A stretch of DNA of 64,000 nt from Fratercula arctica (GCA_947846985.1 CANTUZ010000003.1:94144674-94208673); one strand, 5' to 3'; positions 1 through 13,198 are shown, numbered from the stretch's first letter. Translations and numbers: made by a program. The notes: generated from the letters alone by a model not told the origin.

Positions 1-1458
1 AGTGTTAGAATCATAGTTTGTCGTATAAAATTTGTTTCCTGTAAATGAAGTTAGCTGTGATATATGCCATAGCCTTTTCCCAGCTTGTGAAATAAAAAGA
101 GCGGTGCGGTGTTTTAGCTGAGTTATGTCAACCTATAGCAGTTCTGAAGGCCATTTGTACTATTCTTGGTGTCTAAATTTCTGACAAAAGAGGCAACACA
201 TCTGTGTTGGCTTACAAAACTACTGGTTTGCTCAAGGATAGCAAGCACAGAAAATAATAAACAAGTGGTAATCTTTCAAAACAAGCTATAGAAAATTTTC
301 TCCATCTAAAAATACCCTCTAGGAAGACCCATTTCCTTGGCAAGAATACTAAAATAATTCCAAGAATGACTCCTCTAGACAAGAGGAGTATGTCTGTTTG
401 TTAAAGAGATGTAAATTGGTAGATATAATTTTTGCTATGCTGTTGACAGATAAAGGAAGAGATGTTTCCAGTCTAAATTTCAAGCTGTGAAACAAATATA
501 CTGTAAGTGCAGACAGATGTTTCATTTTAGTGACTACTTTCTGAGTGTTGCTTCCCAAGTCATTGTGAAAAAAAGAAAAAGGAAAAGTATTCCAAAGAAG
601 ACTGACAGTGCTCTTAAAAAATGCTGGTGAAAATGAGCTCCGCACAGATTCAGTGCATTCTTATATATAGCAAACAGCTCATAGACTCACACTGTTATTT
701 CAAAGAAAGTATGGACAAGAAAGGACAACTTAAATTTGGCCATTCCTATATACATTTCTTGCCAGTTGATGTAGATATAGATAGTATTATACCACTAGCT
801 GTTTTTCTTTCTGGCTCTTTTTTCTGTCTTAGTGCGTTCCCCTGCTCTTAACCCTGTAGTACCAAGTACCGATCTGGATGAACTAAAAGGTTTTTTATAC
901 TAGTAGTCGAAAACCACTTACCTATGGATGCCATCCATGTCTGGACGTTTCTGCAAGTGGGAGAATCTTGTTATTACTGTGCTATAAATATTTCTCAAAA
1001 CACAAGTGGATTGAAGCAGGTATTGATTAGAGTGAACTAGACTTAATATGGTTTCTTGAACCAATTGTTTTCACTGTAAAATAGACTTTGATACCAATTG
1101 AAAGACCAGTCATTGCTTTGGACCCTCATGAACTGTCCTAGTTTCTTTCCTGCACAAAACACTCTGCAAACTGAGTGAACATAGTCATACATAAGTAGGA
1201 ACTACTGGAGGATTCACTAAAAAACCCACACTATTCTGAATTAAATATTAATGTAGATAAAATCTGTACATATAATTTTTTTGTCTCACTGAAAGTGAGT
1301 TTTTGCACAGATAAAAAATATCTTATGAATTGAAATGGCAAAGGATAAAAACCTTACTTTCATTCATGGACAGTCTCACCTATTGCATCCACATGATAGG
1401 TGTTTCATAAAGGCAAATTCACATATATTAACAGAAAAGTATCTTCCTTAAAACAACG
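1..1458. other. AT-rich unique sequence, no gene seen
   Basis: No repeat family, RNA gene, splice-bounded open frame or tandem array was recognised. Short open frames here have no splice context and no recognisable protein. Confidence 0.6.
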
Positions 1459-2270
1459 TGTGGTGGAGAGAAAAAGACCTCAGAGAAGTTCAAATTAGCA
1501 ATTTATTTGGACTTCACTCACAAGTCCGATACACCACTATTGCAAGTTCTTATGGATACAATGGAAGAATGCACTATTGTAATTTAGGGGGAAAAGAACA
1601 AAACAATTCACAGAATACACTATTACCACCCAACAAGTGATCCTGAAAACTAACAACGCAAACCACCAGCACGCTAGATATGAATACCTTACACGAGTGC
1701 ACAAATCACGATCTTAGACCACGCTCGACATCATACGTACGTTATTAAATCACTTACCCTCTCTCTCTCAGGCAAGGCCACTCAGTCCCGGGAAGTTACC
1801 TTGCACAGCGTCCTGTACAAGGCGGGGCAGAATCTCCTACAGGCCAAATGTATCTTTGGGAGATTCCCCCTTTTTTCTCCCCAAAACTTTGGACTTAAAT
1901 ATCCTCTTTCGGGGCTGTGCTTGAATGGATTACACTATCTGGGATGGTTATCTCCGGTGATTTGATGGCCCCTTAGATAGCAGTGTTTATTTTGTGATGT
2001 CTGGTCTCACACTCACTGAATAGTGGTGGGACATGACTCAGGGCATTTTGTTTATTAAAGGCACCATTCGGGTTTCAGTTCTTGTTGTAATGCAGTGTTG
2101 AGACCACCCCGGGCTCAGCCATTTCCACAGCTCCCCCCAAGTTATCTCTGCACAGATAGGGATCAATAAGTGGCTGCCAAGGCGAGATGGAGCTGAGTCG
2201 AATGACAACTCCCTCCACCTCACCTTTTGTGTTCTGAAACCGGCTTGGCCAGGTGCTCCTATTCACAATG
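1454..2270 (-). mobile_element. Probable solo LTR of an endogenous retrovirus, minus orientation
   Basis: The candidate LTR occupies 1459-2265 (807 bp). It begins TG and ends CA, and is flanked by a near-matching 5-bp duplication: CAACG at 1454-1458 and CAATG at 2266-2270. The single difference is a C-to-T change at a CpG, the commonest decay step in methylated vertebrate DNA. Read on the minus strand, an ATATTTAA TATA-like element lies near 1895-1902 and an AATAAA signal at 1502-1507 lies about 45 bp before the LTR end, so U3, R and U5 are in the right order. G+C content is clearly above the flanks. No gag, pol or env sequence adjoins it, so it is a solo LTR left by LTR-LTR recombination. 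The family was not named from memory. The minus-strand open frames at 2038-2266 are incidental. Confidence 0.55.
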
Positions 2271-2643
2271 AGAAAATATGGACAGAACTTTGCTTGGGAA
2301 GAATGTCTGAGAACTAAGTTTTATGATTCCACTTCTGAATTTCAGCTGCCAATACACTCTCAGGTTAGCTTTACACATACCTAGCCAGGGTTTAATAATG
2401 TCCCACTGATATAGGACTGTAGATAATTTCAGTATTAATGCTACAGTTCATGTGTTTAGTGTGTCAGACAATTTTTTCTTTTAATGTTGAAACAAAGAAA
2501 AAATTACAAACCTTTTCACTATTTTGCTACTTAAATATTTGATCACACTGATGTTCCTATTTGGTTAGGAACTTTCCAAATAAATTTAAATGAGAATATA
2601 ACTCCTTAAAAAATGTGTTTTCAAAATGTGCAAATGTGTTTTA
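2271..2643. other. AT-rich spacer between two solo LTRs
   Basis: Short unique A+T-rich spacer with no gene or repeat recognised. Confidence 0.6.
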
Positions 2644-3438
2644 GGATATGTTATGTCCCAGTCCAACTACATCGGGCCCGGGAGAGGTTAGCAATGATTC
2701 CAAGTGTGAAATTAAGATGCAAACGAGGTCAGATGCTGCTCACTGCAGGTTTGCGGGTTTATTGTTATTCCCCAGCAAAAGTCACTAAGACAAGCGATAG
2801 AGTGAAGGCAGAAGTAGAGGAAAGACAGAAAAGAGAAGCAGTGTTACGGAGTGTAGCAAGAGTATAGTCTTGCTATTGGCCCATCCCAGGGCCGATAACA
2901 TCTCAGCGGTCCTCTGGAAGTTCAGCAGCATCACATTGATCCGTGGTTGATGACGGTGGGGGTCTCGGTCCTGATTCACAAATTGTGGTGGGTCGCTGTG
3001 CTAGTTATAGTCCAGGTAGCCCAGGTCCGTCTGTAGCTTGACCAACCAGTGTGATGGTGGCCTTTGCCCAGACAATTGTAATTTTACATGGTCGCTGTAC
3101 AAGCTGTTCCTGCCCCCTGCTGTTTGGGCAGCGCTTGGTTCAGTCATTGTGCCTCAGCAATTTAGGAGCTAACGGCCCATGCCCAGGTGAGCCCCGGGGT
3201 AGACAGGGTCTGGCTACTCTGATAGCTAGAGGCCTATACCTTTTACAGCTGATGGCAACACACCGTCTTCAGCTGATGGTAGTCTTGCATGGTGACTGGT
3301 AAGCAAGAGGATGGTCTGCAGAAGGTGCTAAATAAATACAAGCAAGCTTCCTATTGGCTTGCAAGCCTGCTGTCAATTTGCAGAAGCTTAAGCAAGCTTT
3401 GAGACTATTATTTTAAAGTTCCAGTCTCTCACAGGATA
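2644..3438 (-). mobile_element. Solo LTR of an endogenous retrovirus, minus orientation
   Basis: The LTR is 2649-3433 (785 bp). It begins TGTTATG, ends CTCACA, and is flanked by an exact 5-bp target duplication, GGATA, at 2644-2648 and 3434-3438. On the minus strand a CCAAT box (complement of ATTGG, near 2876) precedes a weak TATA-like stretch near 2860-2868. An AATAAA poly(A) signal lies at 2758-2763, leaving about 110 bp of U5 before the LTR end. There is no internal retroviral sequence on either side, so it is a solo LTR. Five-base duplications are typical of ERVL-like elements, but the family is not identified with certainty. It lies only about 380 bp from the other minus-strand LTR and has different termini, so it is an independent insertion. 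Confidence 0.75.
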
Positions 3439-4157
3439 TTTCTGAAAGTAGAAAAACTGCATTTTTTTTTTCTCAATCAAAATACTTTTGATGGTAGAAA
3501 CTGCTTTTGTCCTCAGACTGCAAAGTTGATAGCTTCTTGGTTCAATGCTAATTTTTTTTATTATTATTAATTGCAGACTATTTTTATCAATTTACTGCTC
3601 TTCATAATTAAATGTAGAGATTAGTATATATTTTATATTACATTGCAGAGTTCTCTAATATTCTTGCATTAGAAAGTAACCAAAAAGCACAAAGGAAAAC
3701 AGTACTCATTTTTTTTCCTGCAATACTCTCTGAAACCTCACCTTAATTGAAACTAGAATTTTTATTTCAGTTCATTTGGGTCTGATCCTTTAAAATAGTC
3801 CTTAGAAGTAAAGCCTTTAGCCAAACGAGTTCTCCTATTTAAAGTGATAAAAAAGACGTTGGCATAAGGACTGAGACATCTTCTGTTCCTGTTTTTTGAT
3901 AGCTTTGAGGATTTTGTTCTTCTGGGAAACTCCCAAGTCCACTCTATCTTCTGCAACTTCAGCTTTCTGAAGAGAGTTAAGCCATGTTTTGCCAGATTAC
4001 TCCTATAATATCATGCTCTCTAAAAAATGGTTCTAGAGGAACACAGAAACTTTTCCCAACTTTAAGTCATCTGAGTAATAGGATTAATCTAATTGAAATG
4101 CATATGGAGTCTCTCAGACACCCTTTGAAGTCATCAAGAGACGTCATTGACTTTAAC

Positions 4158-4196
4158 AAGGCATGAATACAAGGCACGACTACAAGGCACGACTAC
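4158..4196. repeat. 13-bp tandem repeat, three copies
   Basis: Three consecutive 13-mers, AAGGCATGAATAC, AAGGCACGACTAC and AAGGCACGACTAC. The last two are identical and the first differs at two positions. This is a very short minisatellite, probably made by replication slippage. Confidence 0.85.
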
Positions 4197-5633
4197 AACG
4201 TATATACATAAAATTCTATGTTAAGAGGTTTGCAAGACTGAGGGTATTGGATACAGTAAAACAGAAAATGAGGATTTTGCTGACATTTTTAATAACTTTG
4301 CATCACTGGTGACAATGGTAATGTCAATACAGACTTTTTCTCAATAAGTAGGTACAGTTCCACAGAGGGATCATACATACATGTTGGATTTCCAATAAGA
4401 AAATCACTACATTCTAAATTGAAACAACATGTAAAAGTACTGTTTATATGAGGAATTTTGGAAATAGGAGATAACTTAATACACTTCTTTAATATCTTTA
4501 TGTTACATGTGTCTTTGATCTTGTTCATGCTAGTCTAGTGCCCAATGTAAGTTGCTTAAAATATAAACATAAATAAAAAGCACATAAAAATTCCCATCCA
4601 CATATTCTTCTTTTCCTTTGTCAGTGCTATTTCTCTATAAAATTTCATGACTTAAGAACAAATCCTATGATATTGAATGTGTTAATTTTAGGAGTAAATA
4701 AAAGAAATTATCTCAAAAAAATGAGACTGTGATTGAGTATTTCCTATTATAGATACAAATCTTACACACACAACAACAACAGCCAGGCAACCAAGCCCCT
4801 ACTTTTAGTCACAAAATTTCATTTGATGCCTTCCTCAGGAAAAAAAAAAAAAACAAACAAACATTACAATTTCCACTTTAAATAGAGTTGTACCAAGCAG
4901 ATAATAAATGGTTCATGGATTTAAGCCATTCATGAATAATTCACAAGATTCACTTCCACCTGCCAAATATTTGGATCATATGTTGTCTATGTACAGTCAC
5001 AGAATGTACCCCAGAATAAATTCTGTTGCAAAATGCCTAATGCCTGACATTACATTATTGTAACATGCTGTATTGCATTAGCCTGCAAGGAACGTATCGA
5101 TGTGCTGGTATAATGGTTTTCAGATTAGACACCTTTTATCAACTACTTAGGTAATATCAATCCTTAAATTCAAAGAGTGGACTGAAGTGAAGGGTAAACA
5201 CCAAAGTCTTCCATGCTTATGACTTTCAATTGTACGCTTGGCCAACCATCTGTATTTGATTTGGCTGGTTCAGTATGTCCTTTTTTCTCTGTTAATGAAT
5301 ACAAACTTACTGTGCAATTCTGGATGCAGTAAATTACACTATGATGGCTGATGCTGTCAATGACACGCTGGGTATTGAGTCTGATAACTAGAGAATGACA
5401 TTTAACAGAATAACATATCTGGAACTGGATGAGTTTTGCTGAAAAATGAACATGAAGGCCAACTGAAGGTCCTTGTTATCTTTAAAAAGAAAATTGGCAG
5501 AAAGAGTGGTCAGAGGAGACACACTGATATCTCTGCATTAGTTGAGGAGATAGATAGTATTGCATGACAGGTTTAATAAACAGTAATCTTTTATTACATA
5601 AAATTCACAGTTACCTTGAATACAGGATCACTT

Positions 5634-5667
5634 TTGCCACTATAGCTTCTTTGCCACTATAGCTTCA
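5634..5667. repeat. 17-bp tandem duplication
   Basis: TTTGCCACTATAGCTTC occurs twice head to tail without any mismatch, so it is a recent slippage duplication in otherwise unique sequence. Confidence 0.85.
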
Positions 5668-7200
5668 ATGCATGTAAACATTATTATAGTTCCTTTGTGT
5701 GTTTTATAGTACAATACATCATTTAGGAGCTCAAACTATGTCATAATTTTTATTGACATTATGAGAGATGAGTTTGAGGTGTGCATAAAGGTCTGTTAAT
5801 AGAAGAACTGAAACAGACTTTCAATTCCAAACTCATTGCGATTCTCATTCTCCTACTGCACCAGCTTCACATTTGCAAGTTCGCATTTACAAGATCACAT
5901 TTACAGCTGTCATCAAAACTTTAAGCTACAGACTGTTTAGAAATATAGAACAAATGTAATTTGAGTTTTGATATATAGAACAGCATATATACTGCTTTTA
6001 GCTTTTTTGTTTACTTTCTAGTTTACTTCAACTTGACTGCTTCATGGATGAAGACAATACAGTGACTGGAAAAATAAAATGTTTTTGCTCAAAATATTTA
6101 GCTTTTTTCATATATAACAAATCTAATTTCCATGTTATGAAATATTAAAGGCTTTTAAACTTCCTCAGAATATATACTAAGAAAATTCACTGAAATGGAC
6201 CAAGTGTGAGGTCAAGGAAGCATTTCTATGGAAGGTTTTTTGTTTTCTTACAATGAGAAATTTCCAGTAGTTTGCATTTTCAGAACAGTACACAACTGAT
6301 TAATGGAAGATCAGGTTAAAAACCTGGTGTTATTATGCCACAACTGCATCAGTTTATAAAGAATCATACTTCCCCAGCAATATTGAATTTGTCTTCGTAC
6401 ACTAAGATAATTAAAATTACACAGACTCCAGTTCTGAGGATGAACTACTTTAGCCACTGGTTAAAAAAATATAGGTTTCAAAGTCTATAAAAAAAGTATA
6501 TAAAAGTCCTTTTTAATTTGTTTATAAAAATAAATATATCTCAAAAGAGAAGGAACCTTTTATAAGCATAATTCTGTGTGACCTCAAAGTTTCTGATAGC
6601 TGTTTCTGGGGAAATTAATCTTTTATGTTACAATATGTAGTTTCAATATGAAATTGAAATACGATATTTATTCAATTTAATATTACATTGAAATACCATT
6701 GTATAAAATTATATATATATTTTGACATTCACAAGGCAAAATCTAACAGACAGCTTGGGCTTTTTCGTAGCTGAAACACAATACAAATAACTTTTCATAC
6801 AGCATATTGCAAAAGTAGACTGTCACTTGTGTCTTTGGAAAATAGTTAAACTCTCATGCATAATTTTATAGAAAGGTTATATTGTAAAAGTTACCATTTG
6901 CATTCAAATAATGCTTTTCCTAATACTTACATAAAGCCTAAATCTCTTACGTTAAACTTGATATCATGGTAGAAAAATATTATATGTTAAGGGTTGATGC
7001 ATAAAAATTAAGATATCAGAAATAAAGTTATGGGAAATAAATAGTTCTCATTTATCTTTCAGCTCTGTTTGAAGGTTGCTGTGAAAGGGTGAAAATCTTC
7101 CATTATCACTTAAGACTAGTATAAGAATATGATGAAAGTCTCTTCAGAATTTTAAGTATTATATGAATGTCTCTGTGGTTCTAATGTGTTTACCCTATGA

Positions 7201-7640
7201 ATGAGAAATCTTCTGGAGCAATTCTTCTCGAGAGGGAGACTTGAATCTTTGGGTATGACCTTGTATCATGCCCCTCATCTGGGACAACCATGGGGGCCGG
7301 ATACAGAATGACATCATGGACACTACGTCAGCAGATTATGCTCATCCTACAACATTCTGAAACCCACAAATTTTATAAAGTAAAGCTGTGTATAAGACAG
7401 TGTGATGTGTGGAGTGAAGGAAGTGTGTAAAGTTGTACGGTCTTCAAGCATACTTTCAGGTATCTTTATAGCTTAGCCATTTGGAACAGTCGTGGTCCAT
7501 TTCTGTGCCTTCCCTCTGAGGCAAATATCTATGTGTGGGACGTGTGAAACCAGTCAATTATTTCTGACTCCTGCATAAGCCTCTCTAGATGCTTTCTTAA
7601 TATCTAGATATTTTTCTTCCTAAATTCTCTAAGCAGGATT
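7201..7640 (+). promoter_or_regulatory. Promoter-like patch with CRE-like and TATA-like motifs
   Basis: A G+C-richer patch in AT-rich DNA. It has a TGACATCA ATF/CRE-like site near 7310, a second half-site TACGTCAG near 7325, and a TTATAAAG TATA-like element about 45 bp downstream. The arrangement resembles a small core promoter or the U3 of a decayed LTR. No transcript or splice donor can be tied to it, so the role is inference. Confidence 0.2.
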
Positions 7641-7660
7641 TCTTAGAGTATAACTGGAAG

Positions 7661-7700
7661 AAAAAAAAAAAAAAAAAGAAAAAAAAAAAGAAAAAAAAAA
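7661..7700. repeat. A-rich simple repeat
   Basis: About 40 bases of almost pure A with three G interruptions. No retrogene or LINE body lies upstream and no target duplication was seen, so it reads as simple repeat rather than a retroposon tail. Confidence 0.8.
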
Positions 7701-8264
7701 TGAAAAGTTTCACAACATGCTGTAAGAGATTTCATTTATTTTAAAACACAGATGAATAAGGAGATAATGTCATAACCATGCAGCTAGAGCAGTCTTTCAC
7801 ATGTGGGAAATGCAAATATAGTACCTTGCTGTGCCTTAGGAGTTTCAGACAGACTAGCAGACTGGAGACTGACTGGATTAGAAAGTGGGGAAGAGTACAC
7901 CACGTTTCCCTAGACGGATAAAGTGATAGCACTTTATCTTTATGTGGGAAAGAATTTCTCAAGGACAGAGAAAGAGTAGGAAGAAGCTGTGTCTCCCAGT
8001 AATGGTATAGAGTGTTCATGTGGGAAGCAGGATAATCGTCTGTATTTCAGATTGCTCTAGGAACAGTACACATTATTAAATAGTCTTTCTAAGCAAATCC
8101 ATTTCAAATTGGAGAATAAGAAAATGTCTACGATTAATGAGCGTTGGGGATTGTTTTTTTAAATGTATTATAAATAATAAATGCTTCCTTTTCTAATTGA
8201 AATTAACATTCTTCATCCCTCCTAGCTAATATTTTCCCTTTAATATGAAAATTGATAAAACATA
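7701..8264. other. Unique sequence, no feature
   Basis: Nothing recognised. The open frame on the minus strand at 7741-8019 has no supporting context. Confidence 0.5.
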
Positions 8265-9470
8265 GGAATCAGGAGAATAGAGGGCTCAAAAAAATCTCAT
8301 GAGTCATTTAGTGCAACCCCTGATTTGTAAATTGGTAGACCTAGATTATCCTTGATGAATGCTTGTCTAAATTGTTTATTTAAAGATATAATGAATTGTG
8401 ATTGTACCACTGTGCAAGTTCCTTATGAGTGCATAATTAATTTTACAGTAAGAACATATTTCCTATTTTCTAATCTGTAACTTTTTAGCTGTAATTTCAG
8501 ATAATTACTTATTGTTCTATATGACAGAATGGATAACACTTCTTCACCACCCTTCTTGTTACAATCTTTTAATTGTTTGAAGACTTATATTACTCCTTCA
8601 GTATTTTGTTCCTTAGAAAACAAACATTCATTGAACCTGTCTTCAAAGATCATGCTTTCTTTACCTTTGTTCAAACCAGTCATCTTAAAAATTTTGGCTG
8701 AGTTTCTGTAATTAGTCGCTATCCTTCTTAAATGCTCATGATCCAAATACACACAGAACACCAGACGTGGCCTAAGGAAAGCTTATAGAGCAGAAAAATA
8801 ATTATCTTCGTATCTTGCTTAAAAACATTCCTATTAATGCATCCTGGAATGAGATGGCTTTATTTTGCAAGGCACAATAATAATTACTCACTTTACATAT
8901 GGACACTTGATTTCTCTTTCTGAATACAGTGCTCTGCATTTCCCTTTATTACAATAAATCTAGTTGATTTGTTAGCATTGTTCCAAAGCATAATAAGATT
9001 GCTTTGAATTCTTATTCTGTCATCCAGAAGTCTTCCTGACTCTTTCTAACTTGGTGTAACTGACAAAGTTTCTCAGTGTAATGTTTCACAGTTTAAATAA
9101 ACAAACATTTTAAATAGAGGTGAGAGTCATACAGACTCATGGTTTTGCTGTTTGAAATGGTCTCAAAATGTGATAAGAAATAATTTTTCAAATCCCATCT
9201 TGCAGATGGCTTATCTGTCAGTTCCATGCCCACTACAGAGCAATTAAATCTATCTCACATTTTGCTAATTTGCATACGACAATGTTACATCAACTGCCTC
9301 TTGTTACATGAAATCTATATCATACCTGCTGCTTCCTCCTTATTCACTAGTTATCCTGTAATAGCAGAACGTTATCTTTCTTTGATACAATTTGGTTTTT
9401 ACATATCTATGTTGGCTATTTCTTACCACCTTATTGTACTCTAGTTGATTACGTAACCAACATAGTCAAG
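8265..9470 (-). mobile_element. Ancient CR1-type LINE, antisense
   Basis: Read on the plus strand, this follows the order of an antisense amniote-type CR1. First comes the 3'-end block (8280-8345, a decayed form of the AGGTCATCTAGT motif). Then come the TTCCTATTTTCTAATCTG-like and GAAGACTTATATTACTCC-like segments (8400-8600), and the CATCCTGGAATGAGATGGC-like segment near 8840. Last are TTGATACAATTTGGTTTTTA and TCTATGTTGGCTATTTCTTACCA, split here as 9380-9435, matching the antisense RT region. Divergence is very high, with many indels. The far boundary is approximate, and the element may continue decayed past 9470. No functional frame remains. Confidence 0.7.
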
Positions 9471-11289
9471 ACTATTAATTGTACCTGTGTAACTACTTGT
9501 TTCTAGCTGTGAGGACTTAATCTTCCTTATCTATTATGATGAAATTTAATGGAGATGTTTATTTGTAACAGATTTAGGTTTTTCAAATTACAATATTTTT
9601 TTTAAATATAAAAATCTCAAGAACTTTTTGAATTGATATTTGGATGTCTTGATATGTCCCCTTCTGACAATGTAGCTTTTTCCTCTACCATGTGGTAATT
9701 AAGAAATTGATTATTTTGTTTCCTTCTGTGCTTGTGGTCAGTAGTAGTGTTATTATTTTCAAACCTCTATAAAAGTTTCATAGCCATATAATTGTTCAAT
9801 TGCTTTTCAGGTGTTTACTAATTCAGTCAGGGAAATGATAAATTAAATTTGCTTGTAAATGAAGGACCTCATCAAGACCTTATTTTTATTCCATTTTACA
9901 GATAGGATTTTTGGCCAAGACCTTGGTTTAGAGAAGTACAATACAAATGTTTGTCTACTGAACTGAAAAGTATGAGATTCAAATACATATAGATAGATAA
10001 AAGGATATTATATGGTTATGGTAATAATTACAATAAAAACTTTTCGCCTACACTGACGTATAAATATGTATTCACAGAATTTAAAGGGAATAATCCTGTA
10101 TCACGTAGGTTTTATGTGTTTAGTATTCTGAAGACAAGTAGTATTTTCTGCTCATAACTAACTTTTTCATGAGAAGAATTTCAAATGTGAGCCAGGTATC
10201 CATCATCTCAACTGGAATTATCATTAATAAGAGAACTGCTACCTGAATTTTGTATAAGAACTAGAGGTGCTTCAACAGTGTGAGGCCTTATAAAAAGAAC
10301 TACTGATTGCTACTGATTGGTTTGTGAACCAAGGAAGACCCCGCTGAGATTGAATTGCTGCGTTTGAGGCCTGTAAGAGAAACTGTTACTGCAAGATGAT
10401 TATCTAGCTTGTGTAAATGGAAGTACAGGATTTCAGTTCAGATAGACATGCCTCCTTTCTGATAAGAGACAATGTTTAAAGAAGAAAGAGTGTTACTGAA
10501 GGATGCTTCTTGTAAATAATTGCACCCATTAAGATCCTGATCCCTCAAGCGTCTATATATTAGAATAATGATGAATTCACTGTGTACCTATTTTTGTGCA
10601 ATACTATTGCACTTTAAAAATAGATTTGTTCCCGAAGCAGAGTTGAAAGCCTAGGAGTGCAAAAAAAAAGAAGAAAATGCATACTCGTTTACTTGTGACA
10701 TGGAAAAGAAAAGAATGCTTTTGTGTTATTCAATTTTAAGATTCAAGAGAGTCTATTCTGAGACACAGATTGAAAGAATCATGCTGAGGTGGAAGAGTAT
10801 AGGATCCAGTCCCTGGAAGTGAAATGGGCATCAGGAGGAAATTGAAGTATCAAGGGAACATGACTGAACAAGAATTCGTGAAAGAAATATTTTGACGTCG
10901 AAAGGATTTTGAGAAGAGGGTTTTTTTAAGAGTTTGAGAAATGCCATTAATAACTCTAAAGTTATTAGAAAATTAGCTGACATATATTTTGGAACATCAG
11001 ATGGCCATCAAAATAAATTTGCTAAAATGCCTTTTCGGTTCTACCAAAACAAAATGTGAGGCATTATTTAACATTATGTTTCCATCGTGTTCTAATTTTG
11101 AGCAGCAAACCAAATTTTGAGGGAAACAGGAGTTTCAGAATCTGGTGTACCTTAATTCAGATTTTGAAACAAAAGGTATATACTTCAAAACAAAAGGTGA
11201 AATATGTTTATTGTTCAATGCTGCTTTATAAATATTGCACAACCTATTTTGTATGACAGCTATACATTAATTGATATTTTAATCTAACA
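9471..11289. other. AT-rich unique sequence, no gene seen
   Basis: Nothing recognised apart from a TATA-like CTTATAAAAAG near 10289 in a slightly G+C-richer segment ending in a GTAAGA donor-like site near 10372. That combination is too weak to call an exon. Confidence 0.5.
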
Positions 11290-11321
<32 letters not shown>

Positions 11322-11346
11322 CATTTATCCACCTTTCCATCCATTC
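11290..11346. repeat. (CT)n microsatellite with adjoining CCAT-type repeat
   Basis: About 14 uninterrupted CT units (11290-11317) pass directly into a degenerate CCAT/CCATT tetranucleotide tract. It is likely length-polymorphic. Confidence 0.95.
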
Positions 11347-13194
11347 GTCAATTATTGTTTCTATTCTGGTCAAGTATTTCACTGGAGTAATATTTTGTAC
11401 CTTAAACTTCTAATTCAACTCTGACGTCAGTGTAACAATTAATTTAGTGCACACTTACTTTAGGAGCCTCTCTTTCAGTTCTTATCTCAATCAGTTACAC
11501 CTAGTCATTTTTCAGAATGTTAAAAGAAATAATATTACTACTAAAATTCGTTACCCTCTGGACTTCAACTGTTCAGGCGTGCTTCAGGAGTTTTATAGAG
11601 ACGATTTTTGTTTTAGATTTAGGATGCCCTGTGAGTTAAGTGCACAAAGATTATTAAAATAGATATGGAAATGAGAAAAAATAATCTGGGATTAAACTGT
11701 ACAAAATACATGTAACTTCAAATATTCATTACATTTATATAGCAGCTATATTTTTCAATTAATGAGATGCATCTATTTCTGTTTACAGGGGTAAATTTGC
11801 ACTTTAGTGTGATAGTATAACTTGATCCCACAAATTATTCAGGCAAAGTTCCCATTGAGCCACTGGCACTACAAAAAATCACATGCTTAATAAATACACT
11901 TACAAAGAAATCTTAGCCATGGGTTGAATCCTTCACTGAAAAATTTCAAAATGAAGTCTCCAAAACATTTCACAATGCTATGAGAATTCTAATGAAATAT
12001 AAAAGTGTTTAACTTACGATAAATCATAGTTCAGTTCTGTGATATAACTTTTCCTAAAGCTCTGAATGCAGTATTGTATGTGCTATGAACAGATTAAACT
12101 AGTATTATCTTCTTACGGGCAAAATTAAAGCAGTTCTCACTTATGGCATACAAATTCATTCAGTATTTCTGACAGTTGTAATGAAAATAAAGGTCAAGTT
12201 GTACCCTGTGGTACCTCTATTAATTCAACTTTGGCACTTGAAAAATACGTTTAATCAAACTTTTCAAAGTTATGGCTGTATAAATGGCTATTTATTTCTG
12301 GCCTTTGATTTGTAATTTACATTACTTTTTTTTATTCACTTCATCATGTGCATAATTATATACCCAATTCAAAGATTATGAACAAATTTGAATAAGTTCA
12401 GGTCTTGAACCCAGCTGAGCTCTTGCTTTTTTTTTCTTCTGTGCTTCTTCCAATATTTGAGTAAACTAGCAAGGTTTATCTCCACTTCTGCTTGAAATTC
12501 TTCCTGGAGAATTACTTACTGTGCAACAAACGCATGCACACAAAAAAGATCTCCATATTGTCTGCTGATCTCAAAATGTTCGGTTATCTGAGAAAAAGAT
12601 GCATGGGTAGTGAATTTAAAGTTGGCCTTTGAACACTGATCCCACTTTTAAGTTGAGATTTTTATCTGCTAATTATAGCTGATATACCTCAGTATAAAAC
12701 AGATGGTAGACAGTGAAACATAGCAATCTACAGAAGCAAAGAGAATTTACTTTGAAATATAATGAATTTTAAGGACAATTAATGGGGGCTGTTGTTCACA
12801 GACCCAATTAGAGTCCAGAATACTATTTAGGAAGGAAAACAAAAAAAGGGATGTAGGAAATACAAGCTAAGAGTTAAATAAATCATCATAGCCAGCTGAT
12901 CTTAAGGTTAAACAATCAAAAACTCTCAGGAACAGTTTAGAAGGTTGTAATGTTTGATAAAATAGAATAAAAACAAATCAAACCTTTTTTTGAAGAAAAA
13001 GTATTAAGAGATTATCAAGTTTTGTGGTTTTCTTGGGCTTTTTGGGGGTGTTGTTTTTTTTTTTTTCGGAAGAAAAGGTACTCCCTGGATGGAGAAAAAA
13101 TAGTTGAATCACATAGGATAAGGGAGTTGTAGACTATATGTGAAACCAGAAGTCAGAATGAGGGTTTTTGAACTGTTTAGCCCTTTTCTACGGT
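11347..13194. other. AT-rich unique sequence, no gene seen
   Basis: No repeat family or exon-like segment recognised. A T-rich run lies at about 13052-13066. Confidence 0.55.
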
Positions 13195-13198
13195 AAAA

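Larger units (their letters stand above)
3439..7200. other. AT-rich unique sequence with small tandem duplications
   Basis: No gene was recognised. Two small local duplications are listed separately (4158-4196 and 5634-5667). The remainder, including several AT-only runs near 6480-6720, shows no known element. Confidence 0.55.

Noticed and set aside
7661..7700. Poly(A) tail of a processed retrogene
   Set aside because: No gene-like or LINE body upstream and no flanking duplication, so it is a simple repeat.
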